Notes: generated by a model not told the origin, from the letters alone. Positions 35,825-46,325 are shown, counted from the first letter of the stretch. The stretch: 64,000 nt of DNA from an uncultured Gammaproteobacteria bacterium (GCA_951812785.1 OX638335.1:1569653-1633652); one strand, 5' to 3'. Made by a program: numbers and translations.

Positions 35825-38284
35825 ATGTTTATTCAAGCCATTTTAAAAAAACCTATTATTACGCTAGTTTTTTTTCTCGCAGTGGTCGCAGGACTGTCTA
35901 TCAGTATTCAATATATCAATATTGATGCTTCACCCGACTCTCTATTGCTGGATAGCGACCCAGATTTAGAGTTTTATCGAGAGGTACACCGAGAATATGG
36001 GTCTGATGAATATATTATCGTGGGCTTTCAACCAAATGAAGGTTTATACGAACAACAAACTATCGACTTCATTCAGCAACTCACTGAAAAGTTAAAAAAT
36101 GCACCTGGTGTATCTGGCGTGAATAGCATTACTAATGTCCCTCTAATACAGCAACCACGCAGCCAAGGCGAAGACAGTGTTAGCACTTTTCAAAATTTAA
36201 CCAATCCAAATGTTGATATTTCTAGCGCAGAAAATGAATTTTCTACTAGCCCAATTTATTCTTCTAACTTAGTCAGCCTCAACGCCAAGTCAACAGCAAT
36301 TAAAGTTGATATTCAAAACAACCAAGCATTGGTGTCGCTCATCCAACAGAAATATGTTTTGCTTAATGAATTGAAAAATCAAAGCAACCAAGAGTTAACC
36401 GACAAATTAAACAACATTAATGCTCAAATACCAATACAACGAGCCATCACTAATCAATATTATAAAAATGCTCTAGAAGATATCAGGTCGACATTATCTA
36501 ACCACTCTCATCAAGGTAAATTTTACTTAGCAGGCGCACCACTGATTGCCCATGATATTAAAACATTTATTAATAATGATATTCGTGTATTCGGCATCAG
36601 CATGATAGCCATCATGTTTTTTGTACTATTCTTATTTTTCCGTAGATTATCTTGGGTGCTCTTATCTTTAGTCTGCGCTTTCTTAAATGTGCTTATGGTG
36701 TCTGGCTTAATTGGATTATTTGGATTACAGCTAACTATCATTTCCTCAAATTTTGTTGCGTTGTTAATTATATTTTCGATCACACTCTCCATCCATGTGA
36801 TTATCCGTTACCAGGAAGTATCCATAAAAAATCCAGACGACGATTCAGACACCAACTTAATCAACGCTATAAAACAAATCTCCACACCTTGCATCTATAT
36901 GGTTGCCACATCTGCCATTGCCTTCATCTCACTCATTGTCAGCGACATTCAACCAGTAATTTTCTTCGGCTTGATTATGGTCATGGGTTTGCTGTGCGCA
37001 TTCCTACTCACATTCACCGTATTACCTATTTTAATTCATTTATTCAAGCCAAAAATCAACATCACTCAAAGTGCTAACTCCTCAAGTTTGTTAAATGACA
37101 TATTAAATATCATTAGGCAAAGCAGACCTGTAATGGCAACCTCTATCTTCTTAATTGCAGCAATAAGTATTTATGGCATCACACAAATTACTGTTGAAAA
37201 CAGGTTTATTGATTACTTCAAATCAGATACTGAGCTATACCAAGGTTTGGTATTCATTGATCAAGAGCTAGGTGGAACTGTTCCGCTTGAATTATTACTT
37301 GAAGCACCAGAAATAGCAGATAGTGATATCAAAGAATTTGAAGAAGAAGATGAATTTTCTGATTACTTAGACGAAGAAGAAGACAGCTTCACACAACAAA
37401 GTTACTGGTATAACCGTCGTGGCATCAACAAAGTTAAAGCCGTACATGACTATTTAGAAGGTCTACCCCAAGTTGGTAAAGTATTGTCCATTTCCAGCAC
37501 CGAGAAAGTATTCCGCCAGCTAGCTAAAGGAGAGGAGTTAGAAGATTTCCATCTGGCTTTAATCCATAAAAAAGTTCCCGAGAATATTAAAGAGGTTCTA
37601 ATCAACCCTTACATTTCCAAACAAGGCAATCAAGCTAGATTAGTCGCAAGAATCAAAGATTCTGACCATACGCTTATTCGCAATGATTTACTAAAGAAAA
37701 TCGAAGCTGATATCAATGCAGACTTAATTGTTAATGGCGAAAGTATCCGCTTAAGCGGAATTAGCGTGTTATACAACAACGTATTACAAAGCCTTTATCA
37801 ATCACAAATATTGACCTTAGGCACGGTTTTTATTTGCATTCTAATTATGTTGCTTATTCTATTCAGAAGTTTTTCTTTAGCTATCATTGGCACGCTACCA
37901 AATATATTTACTGCTTTCTTTATCTTAGGTGCAATGGGATTACTTGGCATACCTTTAGATATTATGACGATTACTATTGCTGCTATCACTATAGGCATTG
38001 GTGTTGACTATGCTATTCACTACATTCATCGCTTTAAGAAAGAAACCAATCAAGGCGCTAACTATCAAAAAGCAATTAGCACTGTACAATTAACCGTAGG
38101 CAAGGCTTTATACTACACTTCCATCACCGTGACTTTAGGCTTCATTATCCTAGTAAGTTCAAGCTTCAAGCCATCAATTTACTTTGGTTTGTTTACTAGC
38201 ATCGCTATGATTGTCTCACTATTTGCAACATTTACTATTATTCCATTACTAATTAATTGGTTAAAACCAATTAAGCCCGCTTAA
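35825..38284 (+). CDS. RND/MMPL-family exporter
   Basis: An 819-aa membrane transporter with the RND two-fold layout: helix 1 (ITLVFFLAVVAGLSI), a large periplasmic loop, five helices (about 250-410), then helix 7, a second loop (about 470-660) and the final five helices. The proton-relay segment is DIMTITIAAITIGIGVDYAIHYIHRFK (split here by the 20-letter limit: DIMTITIAAITIGIGVD and YAIHYIHRFK). An unusual acidic insert (EFEEEDEFSDYLDEEED) lies in loop 2. It is closest to MMPL/HpnN-like exporters of lipids or hydrophobic compounds. No membrane-fusion or outer-membrane partner is adjacent. Confidence 0.85.
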   Translation: MFIQAILKKPIITLVFFLAVVAGLSISIQYINIDASPDSLLLDSDPDLEFYREVHREYGSDEYIIVGFQPNEGLYEQQTIDFIQQLTEKLKNAPGVSGVNSITNVPLIQQPRSQGEDSVSTFQNLTNPNVDISSAENEFSTSPIYSSNLVSLNAKSTAIKVDIQNNQALVSLIQQKYVLLNELKNQSNQELTDKLNNINAQIPIQRAITNQYYKNALEDIRSTLSNHSHQGKFYLAGAPLIAHDIKTFINNDIRVFGISMIAIMFFVLFLFFRRLSWVLLSLVCAFLNVLMVSGLIGLFGLQLTIISSNFVALLIIFSITLSIHVIIRYQEVSIKNPDDDSDTNLINAIKQISTPCIYMVATSAIAFISLIVSDIQPVIFFGLIMVMGLLCAFLLTFTVLPILIHLFKPKINITQSANSSSLLNDILNIIRQSRPVMATSIFLIAAISIYGITQITVENRFIDYFKSDTELYQGLVFIDQELGGTVPLELLLEAPEIADSDIKEFEEEDEFSDYLDEEEDSFTQQSYWYNRRGINKVKAVHDYLEGLPQVGKVLSISSTEKVFRQLAKGEELEDFHLALIHKKVPENIKEVLINPYISKQGNQARLVARIKDSDHTLIRNDLLKKIEADINADLIVNGESIRLSGISVLYNNVLQSLYQSQILTLGTVFICILIMLLILFRSFSLAIIGTLPNIFTAFFILGAMGLLGIPLDIMTITIAAITIGIGVDYAIHYIHRFKKETNQGANYQKAISTVQLTVGKALYYTSITVTLGFIILVSSSFKPSIYFGLFTSIAMIVSLFATFTIIPLLINWLKPIKPA

Positions 38285-38288
38285 TAAA

Positions 38289-38753
38289 TTAGGGCTTATC
38301 GCAGGAATATTTTTGTTGCAGAAGTTTTACCAGCACATAAGTTGCCGTATGCTTTTTTGCGTGCATATTGCTTTCAACGTGAGTTACATAGTGTCTAACC
38401 ACATCAAGATTTATTTTAGATCTATCACATAAACGCTCAGATAAATCCATAATTTCAATACTAGAAGCAACATAGCTAGAGCACACTCCTGCTTCCAATT
38501 GGCTCACCGGACTTTCTAATTCTACTAGCTTGACGTACTCGCGGCAGTATTCAGCCATGGTATCTGCCTGATAAAAAGAAGCTGACGAAGAATTTGACAA
38601 GACCAGCAATAAAACAAATTTAGGAAAAACTCTAAAAAGACAATAACGATTGTACAACGATACATTGCTATACATTACACTCACAATGCAAAATAACTTT
38701 CTAATATATATTTGATACTTGATGTCTTTCATGCTTATAAGTACCAAGACCAA
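38289..38753 (-). CDS. Rap1a/Tai-like secreted small protein
   Basis: At most 154 aa. An internal ATG at 38675 gives about 128 aa and puts a signal sequence (FPKFVLLLVLSNSSSA) nearer the start; which is used is not clear. The mature part has the Rap1a-type Cys pattern: EYCREYVKL, EAGVCSSYVASSIEIM, RLCDRSKINLDVVRHYVT and a final YSC. Rap1a-type proteins include type VI secretion immunity factors, but many are stand-alone. No effector is adjacent. It is convergent with the RND gene, 4 nt apart; a TAAGCCC/GGGCTTA hairpin at 38272-38298 spans the junction. Confidence 0.6.
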   Translation of the reverse strand: MVLVLISMKDIKYQIYIRKLFCIVSVMYSNVSLYNRYCLFRVFPKFVLLLVLSNSSSASFYQADTMAEYCREYVKLVELESPVSQLEAGVCSSYVASSIEIMDLSERLCDRSKINLDVVRHYVTHVESNMHAKKHTATYVLVKLLQQKYSCDKP

Positions 38754-38827
38754 GCATCATCAGTATAAAAAGCAGACCATGACCCTCGAACTACAGCTTG
38801 TTTGCTTAGTCCATCGGCCAAATAAAA

Positions 38828-39637
38828 TTACACCATGCAAGGCTTTCTTCGATGATAATATTTAACGTCGCTAAAGCTGACATCTTCAGCACCGCCGCCC
38901 ATGTACATATCTTTCACGCTATCTGATTCTGAAAGTTCTTTTGCAGAACCTTTCAGCACTACACGCCCATTTTCAATAATGTAACCAGTTTTTGCATATT
39001 TGAGCGCGATATTGGCATTTTGCTCTGAAACCAGGAAACTAACACCATCTTCTTCATTAAGTGTTTTTACTATTTCAAAAATTTCTTCAATTAATTGCGG
39101 CGCTAATCCCATGGATGGCTCATCCAACAAGATCAAATTAGGCTTAGCCATCATCGCTCTACCCATTGCAACCATTTGTTGCTCACCACCTGAACATAGT
39201 CCACCTAAATTCTTTCTACGATCTTTAATTCTATTGAATCGCGAATAAACATAGTCCAGATCTCGCTTAACAGATGCAGAATCTGCATTACGAATAAATG
39301 AGCCGGTTAAAAGATTCTCTTCTACTGTTAAATGACCAAAAATATGACGCCCCTCTAATACTTGCACAACACCAGTTTTCACCATGTCGTATGGTGACAT
39401 TGCACTAATATCAACGCCGTTATATTCGATTGTCCCTTTACTCACTTCACCACGCTCTGCTTCTAGCAATCTTGAAACAGCTTTACATGTCGTTGTCTTA
39501 CCTGAACCGTTTGCACCCAATAGCGAAACAATTTCACCTTTTTGAACTTCTATCGATACACCATGTAATGCTGAAATCACACGTGAATATAGAACTTCAA
39601 TATTTTTAATCGATAATATCGGCGTTTCGGTACTCAT
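38828..39637 (-). CDS. livF: Branched-chain-amino-acid-type ABC transporter ATPase LivF
   Basis: 269 aa. Walker A LLGANGSGKTTT (about 38-49), signature CSGGEQQMVAMGRAM (about 148-162), Walker B LILLDEPSMGLAP (about 170-182), switch His replaced by the LivF-typical SEQNANIAL. It is the last gene of the ligase-livG-livH-livM-livF unit on the minus strand. The C-terminal VSFSDVKYYHRRKPCMV is an extension found in the copies that accompany acyl-CoA ligases. Confidence 0.92.
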   Translation of the reverse strand: MSTETPILSIKNIEVLYSRVISALHGVSIEVQKGEIVSLLGANGSGKTTTCKAVSRLLEAERGEVSKGTIEYNGVDISAMSPYDMVKTGVVQVLEGRHIFGHLTVEENLLTGSFIRNADSASVKRDLDYVYSRFNRIKDRRKNLGGLCSGGEQQMVAMGRAMMAKPNLILLDEPSMGLAPQLIEEIFEIVKTLNEEDGVSFLVSEQNANIALKYAKTGYIIENGRVVLKGSAKELSESDSVKDMYMGGGAEDVSFSDVKYYHRRKPCMV

Positions 39638-39703
39638 TATTTAACCTTATGTATGTTTTTGTGTTTCCCAATTGCTTTATTCAGGAAGTTACAATTCTTT
39701 TTA

Positions 39704-40810
39704 CTATTTAGAGAATGGCCATACTCGTAGTTTCTGTTTACTTGTATTCCACAACGCTGCAAACCCGCCGGGCTCTCTAATAAGCAGAACAATAATAATT
39801 GTTCCTACTACGATCTTCGAATTATTTTCTACAAATGCTGTATCTAGTGTTCCTCCACCAAAGATAGCGTCACCTAATCGAGTCACTAAAATTGGCCAAC
39901 CATATACAAATATGGCACCTAGGAACGAGCCTAAGATAGATCCTAACCCACCAACAATAACCATAAACATAACTAAGAATGATCGCCGCAAGTTAAAGAT
40001 CATGAAATCCAAGTTGCCGATATAGCAGTATGAGTACATCGCTCCAGCAACACCGCAATAGAAAGTACTAACAAAGAACGCCATCAGCTTGGTCTTTGCC
40101 ACTGAAATTCCGATCACATTTGCAGCAATATCCATATCTCGGACAGCCATCCAGTTTCGCCCGGTTGAACTGCGTACCATGTTTTTACATGCAACAATTA
40201 AGGCGATAGTGATTGTTAACGTAATTAAGTAGCGACCACGTGATGAATGCCAAAATGCATCATTTAGCGGTGTTAATTCTTGGAATGGGAAAACCTTGTA
40301 ATGAAATGGTGGTAAATTTACGACACCTGAAGAAGTGTAATTCAAAAACCATGGATACGCATTAAATACCCACTCAGCAAAAAATTGAGCCGCCAGTGTT
40401 GATACAATCAAATAGAAACCTTTAATACGTAACGCAGGTAGTCCAAAAATTATCCCCATAAGACCAGCAATTAACCCAGCCAAGAAGAATGCTAGAGGTA
40501 TATACATCCAATCTAATCGGAATATTAAATTAAATGCGGCAAATGCACCAAAACACATAAAGCCTGCTGTACCTAGAGATAGCTGGCCTGTATAGCCTGT
40601 TGCTATATTCAGTCCCAGTGTTGCTACTCCTAGCACCATCATTGGAATCAAAATCGCACTGAATATATAGTCACTTGCAAGCCATGTGACTAATCCATAC
40701 ATGACCACAACGACAAACAGAGTCGTTACAAAACGATCTTCCATGAGTGGAAGCATGCGGCGGTCGGCTGCAAAACTCTTAACTAATCTCCCTGCTTCAC
40801 GATAATACAT
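39704..40810 (-). CDS. livM: Liv-type ABC permease LivM
   Basis: 368 aa with about ten membrane helices. The permease signature is GVATLGLNIATGYTGQLSLG (about 81-100), followed by PALRIKGFYLIVSTLAAQFF and, near the end, MFMVIVGGLGSILGSFLGA. It lies 2 nt after livH. A substrate-binding protein gene often sits between livM and livF in such operons; here only 66 nt of non-coding sequence separate them. Confidence 0.93.
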   Translation of the reverse strand: MYYREAGRLVKSFAADRRMLPLMEDRFVTTLFVVVVMYGLVTWLASDYIFSAILIPMMVLGVATLGLNIATGYTGQLSLGTAGFMCFGAFAAFNLIFRLDWMYIPLAFFLAGLIAGLMGIIFGLPALRIKGFYLIVSTLAAQFFAEWVFNAYPWFLNYTSSGVVNLPPFHYKVFPFQELTPLNDAFWHSSRGRYLITLTITIALIVACKNMVRSSTGRNWMAVRDMDIAANVIGISVAKTKLMAFFVSTFYCGVAGAMYSYCYIGNLDFMIFNLRRSFLVMFMVIVGGLGSILGSFLGAIFVYGWPILVTRLGDAIFGGGTLDTAFVENNSKIVVGTIIIVLLIREPGGFAALWNTSKQKLRVWPFSK

Positions 40811-40812
40811 GT

Positions 40813-41733
40813 TTAAACTCTCTCAATTTCTTTCTCACCGAAGATACCGGTGGGTCTAATCATTAAAAATATTAGTGCTGTAGTATATGCCCACCAATGC
40901 TCAATCCCTTGACCGCCAAAGATCTCGGCAAGATAAATTTCACCTAATTTTTCACTGGCACCAATTATAAGACCACCCACAATTGCCCCTGGTATAGAGG
41001 TCAGGCCACCGATCAAAATAACTGGCAAACCTTTCAATACTGCAGCAGTAAGAGTAAACGATACACTGACACGATCACCCCATAACAAGCCTGCAATCAA
41101 ACAAATCACACCGGTCACTGCCCATACAATTGCCCAAATCCGACTAAGCGGAATACCGACTGCCATCGCTGCCATATGGTCATCAGATACTGCCCGTAGA
41201 GACAATCCTGTACGAGTGTATTGGAAAAATAAAGTTAGACCTAGGATCATTGATCCCGCAATTAATGCCGCAGCGATATCAAATTGACTGATAATAATAT
41301 CGAGCCCTAGAATTGGAAATTTTTCAATCAAGAAAATTGGATCGTTAGAAATACCTAAGTCAACACCGTGTACCGCTGAATCCCAAACGCCTTGGGCTAA
41401 TCCTTCTAGAAAGTAGTTCAAACCTACCGTTGCCATAAATAGCGACAATAACGATTGGTTAGCCAACGGTCGCATGACCGTTCTTTCAATAATAATCCCC
41501 ATGATAACCATCATTACTAGCGTAATGGAAAATGCCACCCAGAAATTTACTTGTCGCTCCGTCATACTTACAAACGTTAGCGCTGCAAATAAAAGCATTG
41601 TGCCTTGCGCAAAATTAAACACACCGGAAGACTTATAAATAAGTACAAAACCGATTGCTACCAACGAGTACATTACCCCGGATAATAAGCCTCCGACTAA
41701 TACCTCAAGAAAAAACGGCAACCCTTCCCACAT
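40813..41733 (-). CDS. livH: Liv-type ABC permease LivH
   Basis: 306 aa with eight predicted helices. It has VGGLLSGVMYSLVAIGFVLIY (first 20: VGGLLSGVMYSLVAIGFVLI), the SGVFNFAQGTMLLF motif (about 36-49), RAVSDDHMAAMAVGI, and LPVILIGGLTSIPGAIVGGL with a final MIRPTGIFGEKEIERV. It lies between livG (32 nt upstream) and livM (2 nt downstream). Together with LivM it forms the membrane channel of the transporter. Confidence 0.93.
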   Translation of the reverse strand: MWEGLPFFLEVLVGGLLSGVMYSLVAIGFVLIYKSSGVFNFAQGTMLLFAALTFVSMTERQVNFWVAFSITLVMMVIMGIIIERTVMRPLANQSLLSLFMATVGLNYFLEGLAQGVWDSAVHGVDLGISNDPIFLIEKFPILGLDIIISQFDIAAALIAGSMILGLTLFFQYTRTGLSLRAVSDDHMAAMAVGIPLSRIWAIVWAVTGVICLIAGLLWGDRVSVSFTLTAAVLKGLPVILIGGLTSIPGAIVGGLIIGASEKLGEIYLAEIFGGQGIEHWWAYTTALIFLMIRPTGIFGEKEIERV

Positions 41734-41765
41734 ATCTTATTTTCCTCTATTCCTTAGACTAGGAT

Positions 41766-42554
41766 TTAATGACTAACGCCTAAATAGGCATCAATGACAT
41801 CTTGATTATTCATTACTTCTTCTGGCGTTCCATCACCAATCTTTTTACCGTAATCCATGACTACGACATGATCAGAAACATCCATCACAACACTCATATC
41901 ATGCTCAATTAGCACAACAGTGGTTCCTAGATTTCTATTGACCTCTTGTATAAAACAAGACATATCTAACTTCTCTTCCATTGTCATACCCGCCATAGGC
42001 TCATCGAGCAGTAACATTTTTGGTTGTGCTGCTAATGCACGCCCTAGCTCTACACGTTTCTGCAATCCGTATGGCAATGAAGAAACTGGTGTTTTACGAA
42101 TTGATTGCAAACCCAAAAACTCTATGATTTTTTCAACTTCTTCTCGACTGGCTAGTTCTTCGCTTCTTACTCTTCCAACATTCAAAGCTGTTTCCCAAAA
42201 AGTCGCCTTATGAAAGCTATTTCTGCCAGTCATAATATTATCTAAAGTAGACATTCCTGCAAATAATGCAATGTTTTGGAAAGTTCTACCTATGCCCATG
42301 CTTGCGGCAGTACCAGGCTTCATTTTCTTAAATTGCTTACCTTCAAAAGTGATAGTGCCCTCTTGTGGTATGTAAACTCCATTAATGACATTCAGCATGG
42401 AACTTTTCCCAGCACCGTTCGGGCCAATTACTGCGCATATTTCGCCTTCATATACATTAAAGCTAATATCAGTAATCGCTTTGACACCTTTAAACGAAAG
42501 GTTGATATTGTCTAGAACGAGGATAGGATTTTTTGAGTCTGTACTAGTATTCAT
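41766..42554 (-). CDS. livG: Liv-type ABC transporter ATPase LivG
   Basis: 262 aa. Walker A AVIGPNGAGKSSMLN (about 40-54), Q-loop TFQNIALF, signature LPYGLQKRVELGRAL (about 165-179), Walker B LLLDEPMAGM, switch LIEHDMSVVM. It starts 13 nt after the ligase stop. With LivF it powers the LivHM channel. The linked ligase suggests carboxylic acids, perhaps aromatic or fatty acids, as cargo rather than amino acids. Confidence 0.93.
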   Translation of the reverse strand: MNTSTDSKNPILVLDNINLSFKGVKAITDISFNVYEGEICAVIGPNGAGKSSMLNVINGVYIPQEGTITFEGKQFKKMKPGTAASMGIGRTFQNIALFAGMSTLDNIMTGRNSFHKATFWETALNVGRVRSEELASREEVEKIIEFLGLQSIRKTPVSSLPYGLQKRVELGRALAAQPKMLLLDEPMAGMTMEEKLDMSCFIQEVNRNLGTTVVLIEHDMSVVMDVSDHVVVMDYGKKIGDGTPEEVMNNQDVIDAYLGVSH

Positions 42555-42567
42555 CGTATTAGTTTAA

Positions 42568-44391
42568 TTACGCGGTTTGTAGTCTAAGCTGCGCGACGAG
42601 ATCACCATTTGTATCAGTGACATCATATTTGTCCACGACAGAATATAACGCATCAATTAATGCCTTATAATTATTTGCGATGATATCGCGTCGAATTTTA
42701 CGAGATCTTGTCATTTCACCTAGGCTCGCATTCAATTCAGTATGCAGTATTGTATGTCGCTTAACTTGTGGGCAATTTGCTCCCCCTATATGCTCCATAC
42801 ATGAATTAACCTCATTAACTTTTGCCGAGATTAAATCCGTCACTTCATCTTTAGTTGCAAGATCACGCAACCCAGTGAATTGCATTTGCTGTCTCTCAGC
42901 CCAACCACCGACTGTCTCAGCATCAATCACTATCAATGCCGCCATATGTTCTCTCTGTTCGCCAATGACAACCACATCTTGGATGTAAGTCGACGCTTTA
43001 AGCGCATTTTCAATTTGTTTTGGTAAGAATTCTACCCCTGTGCTGAATTTGCTCACACAGTCTGAACGTTCAACAACGTGGATATGATTACCCACCATAT
43101 CACCAATATCGCCAGTCTTTACCCAACCATCTGCACTAACCACTAAGTTACCTTGTGCTTCATCACGATAATAACCTTTAAATGCATTGGTTCCCTTAAA
43201 ACAAATCTCTTTATTATCCACTTTAACTTCGACACCAGGTAATGGAGCACCTACCATTGTTTCAGCATTAGTGTCCTGAGCGTCTTGTACACTGATACAA
43301 CCAGCACTTTCAGCCGTACCGTATGTTGCTCTTAAGTTAACACCTAGCGCCAAATAAAATTTAAACACCTCTTCACTTAAGACATCACCACCGACATAAG
43401 CATGCTTAATTCTGCTAAGCCCATATAAATCTTTAATTTGATTAAATACTAATTTGTCTCCTAACCATGACCGCCCCTGTGTTGCAAGTGACGACATATA
43501 TTTTTGTAGTAGTGATGACTTGGTATTTTCAGTTCTTGACTGAATCTGTGAATACACTGCCTTATAAAAATGCGGAGGACCATAAAACATAGTTGGACCA
43601 ACCTCACGCATATCCGTAAGAATTGTTTCATTACTCTCTGGGCAATTGATGGTATAGCCTTTAATCATCCAAAGCGCGTAAACGAAAAACAACGTACTTG
43701 CATAAGACAATGGGAGGTAAGCATAGACCTCTTCATTCTCGCTAATACCTTCTTGGTCTACGAACGCTTGTCCCGTTGCGAGAAAATTAGAGTGGGTTAG
43801 CACTGCCCCACGACAGGTACCAGAAGTACCTGCTGTATAAACTATAAAGGCTTCCGAGTCTGGTGTTACTTTTGAGCTAACTTCACTTATAAAGGACGGA
43901 TGCTCTTTGGCAAACTGCTCGCCAAGTTCCTCGAACTCAATATAACTCTTAAGATGTGTATGATCGTATTCTCTCATGCCTCGTTCATCGAAGTAGATCA
44001 CTTCAGTTAGCATTGGCAGTTCTTTAATTACTTCATAAAGTGCATCAACTTGCTGCTGATCCTGCAACACTGCAAAACGGGCCTCACAATTCTCTAACAA
44101 TCCTTTCAACTCAGACGTAGTAGAGTCCGCATGCATAGGTACTGGAATTGCACCTAAGCTCTGAGCGGCTAATATTGAAAAGAATAGAGGTGGGACGTTA
44201 TTACCAATAACTGCAACTTTATCACCAGGCTTTAAACCGGTAGCTGCAAATCCACACGCTAATTTTTGAACTTCACTTGCAACATCATTCCACGTATATG
44301 AATTCCATATACCGTGTCGCTTCATTCGAAGCGCTGTGCGATTACCACTTTGTGTTGCATACTGTTGCAGTAGACTAGGAAATGTTTCCAT
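42568..44391 (-). CDS. AMP-dependent acyl-CoA ligase (long-chain-like)
   Basis: 607 aa. The ANL-family motifs are IVYTAGTSGTCRGAVLTHSN (P-loop, about 190-209, with Arg where Lys is usual), YLPLSYAST, YGTAESAGCISV, KTGDIGDMVGNHIHVVERSD and FSTGVEFLPKQIENAL near the C-terminal lid. Ligases of this branch are the first gene of Liv-type operons and activate imported acids as CoA thioesters. First gene of the operon, with livG 13 nt on. The Lys-to-Arg change may lower or alter activity; the catalytic C-terminal Lys lies near EMTRSRKIRRDII. Confidence 0.88.
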   Translation of the reverse strand: METFPSLLQQYATQSGNRTALRMKRHGIWNSYTWNDVASEVQKLACGFAATGLKPGDKVAVIGNNVPPLFFSILAAQSLGAIPVPMHADSTTSELKGLLENCEARFAVLQDQQQVDALYEVIKELPMLTEVIYFDERGMREYDHTHLKSYIEFEELGEQFAKEHPSFISEVSSKVTPDSEAFIVYTAGTSGTCRGAVLTHSNFLATGQAFVDQEGISENEEVYAYLPLSYASTLFFVYALWMIKGYTINCPESNETILTDMREVGPTMFYGPPHFYKAVYSQIQSRTENTKSSLLQKYMSSLATQGRSWLGDKLVFNQIKDLYGLSRIKHAYVGGDVLSEEVFKFYLALGVNLRATYGTAESAGCISVQDAQDTNAETMVGAPLPGVEVKVDNKEICFKGTNAFKGYYRDEAQGNLVVSADGWVKTGDIGDMVGNHIHVVERSDCVSKFSTGVEFLPKQIENALKASTYIQDVVVIGEQREHMAALIVIDAETVGGWAERQQMQFTGLRDLATKDEVTDLISAKVNEVNSCMEHIGGANCPQVKRHTILHTELNASLGEMTRSRKIRRDIIANNYKALIDALYSVVDKYDVTDTNGDLVAQLRLQTA

Positions 44392-44830
44392 ATTAATTTT
44401 TATAACGACTCTTATATATTAATAAACGTTTGTATGTGGCCTTATAGAATTAAACTTCAAAGATATAAAACAGATGCACACAACTTGCGAACATAGATTC
44501 TAGCCTTTAAAGTTAATACCCTATTACTTTGACCTACTGATTGATAGCTATGTTGACACTATTCATTATTTTAATTTGTGTCAGCTTTTGAAGGACTGCT
44601 CCTCTACCCTTATACGATTAGTTAATCGCAATATGCGTAAACTACACCAACGGACCGTGGAATTCCAATATTTTTTTCGATTTCAAGGTCTACCATAATC
44701 GTTCTAAATTGCGACTAATAAACAGTCGCTATGTTGCTGGAATCTAATAGACTTTTGTTTATTCTATATCCAGATATTCTTGAGAAATTATTCATATCTC
44801 ATTGGTTTACATTAATATATAGCAATGTCC
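44392..44830. other. Non-coding region upstream of the ligase-liv operon
   Basis: 439 nt of AT-rich sequence with stops in all frames. It must contain the operon's promoter on the minus strand. I looked for a relic of the missing substrate-binding protein gene and found none. Confidence 0.4.
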
Positions 44831-46325
44831 TCAGCTTCCCCGGTAATCTGATAAATTTCTTATAACCGAGTTATCTTCTTTATCATTTTTAATCACTTGC
44901 TGTTCAAACGCTTCGGCACACACTGGATAGCCTATCATAGTAACTCTTGAATATAATCACAATCTAATGCTCTCAAGAGCTCTTGCTGTTGGCGAGTCTC
45001 GACTCCTTCAGCCACTACTTGCGGGCGCAGGCTGTGGGCAAGGGCGATAATATTTTGAATAATTGCACGATCATCAGCATCAGTTTCCAAGTCTCGCACG
45101 AAGGTCACATCAATTTTCAGAAGGTCAATTGGGAAACGTTTTAGATAACTCAATGAAGAGTAGCCCGTGCCAAAATCATCCACAGCCAGCTGCACACCCA
45201 TGTCTTTAAGCCGCTGCAATACTTCAATCACCTGTTCAGGGTTATGCATGATAGTGCTTTCAGTAATCTCTAACTCTAACAATGGTGGATCAATCTGAGT
45301 TTCATCTAGCACTTGTTTGACTTGATTGATAATGTTGCCATTTTCAAGTTGCACACTTGATAGATTAACTGCGATTGAATATGGCCCATAACCTTGATCC
45401 ATCCATCTCTTAACTTGCAAGCAAGCACCCATCATCACCCACAAACCGACCTCATTAATAGTGCCTGTTTCTTCAGCCAGCGGGATAAATTCTTGAGGGC
45501 AAATAATACCTTTATGAGGATGGTCCCATCTCACTAAAGCCTCCATTCCGACAATTTTATTAGTTCTCAGATCGACTTTAGGTTGGAAGTACACATTGAT
45601 TTGGTCACGACTCACTGAGCGACGCAAATCTGATTTAATTTCCATTTTGCGTGCGATCGCCGCTTCCAGATTACTCTCAATAGAAGGAATAGCTGCGTCC
45701 TACTTCTTTAGCACGAAACATAGCTGTATCAGCATGTTTCATAAGGTCGCTAATGTCATCGCCGTCTAGTGGGTATAACGAGATTCCGATACTGATAGAA
45801 ACAAAGATCTCCTGACCTGACAGTGAAAATGGCTGTTCGATACTTTCACAGATAGCTTGGGCAATTCTTGCTATTGAATCGCGCGATTCTGCACGATCAA
45901 TAATAATAGTAAATTCGTCCCCACCCAAACGAGCGACCATATCACAGCTACGCACACATCGTTGCAACCGATCAGACACGGCTTTTAACAACAGATCGCC
46001 GGTACTATGCCCCAATGTATCATTCACCGCCTTAAACTGATCTAAATCTAAAAACAACATGGCAATCATATCTTTACTTGCGCGTGCTTTTACAAGCAAG
46101 TCATTCAGGTGTGTTAATAAAGTAGTACGATTAGGCAATCCTGTTAGAGAATCAGTATAAGCAAGCTCGCGTACGTGACGCTCAACACCAGCAGCGTGTA
46201 ACAAGCGTGATATGCTTTGGCGCAATACTGCAAAATGCACCGGTTTTGGCTGCTCCTACTTTAAATACACGCTCGACCGACTCTTCATCATCTAATGCCG
46301 TTACGATCAGGTCTGAGCTACTACA
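44831..46325 (-). pseudogene. REC-GGDEF-EAL cyclic-di-GMP signalling protein, broken in several places
   Basis: Reading down the minus strand: the end of a receiver domain (LIVTALDDEESVERVFKVGA, then a frameshift at about 46250 into KPVHFAVLRQSISRLLHAAG). The GGDEF domain follows (YTDSLTGLPNRTTLL, LFLDLDQFKAVNDTLGH, ARLGGDEFTIII), with a stop at 45677. A frameshift at about 45685-45690 leads to the EAL domain (MEALVRWDHP, ELEITESTIM, VDDFGTGYSSLSYLK, AEGVETRQQQ). A last lesion at 44935 breaks the tail, which ends at 44831. The first 24 nt of this feature are an IS481-family end, so the 5' half of the receiver is deleted. Confidence 0.85.
46302..46325 (-). mobile_element. Solitary IS481-family terminal repeat (24 nt)
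   Basis: TGTAGTAGCTCAGACCTGAT plus CGTA on the minus strand is identical over 24 nt to the left end of the IS in gluQ (54944-54967 on the plus strand). No transposase sequence lies inward of it; receiver-domain codons begin at once. It looks like a scar of an IS insertion followed by a deletion that took the IS body and the 5' part of the regulator gene. Confidence 0.75.
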
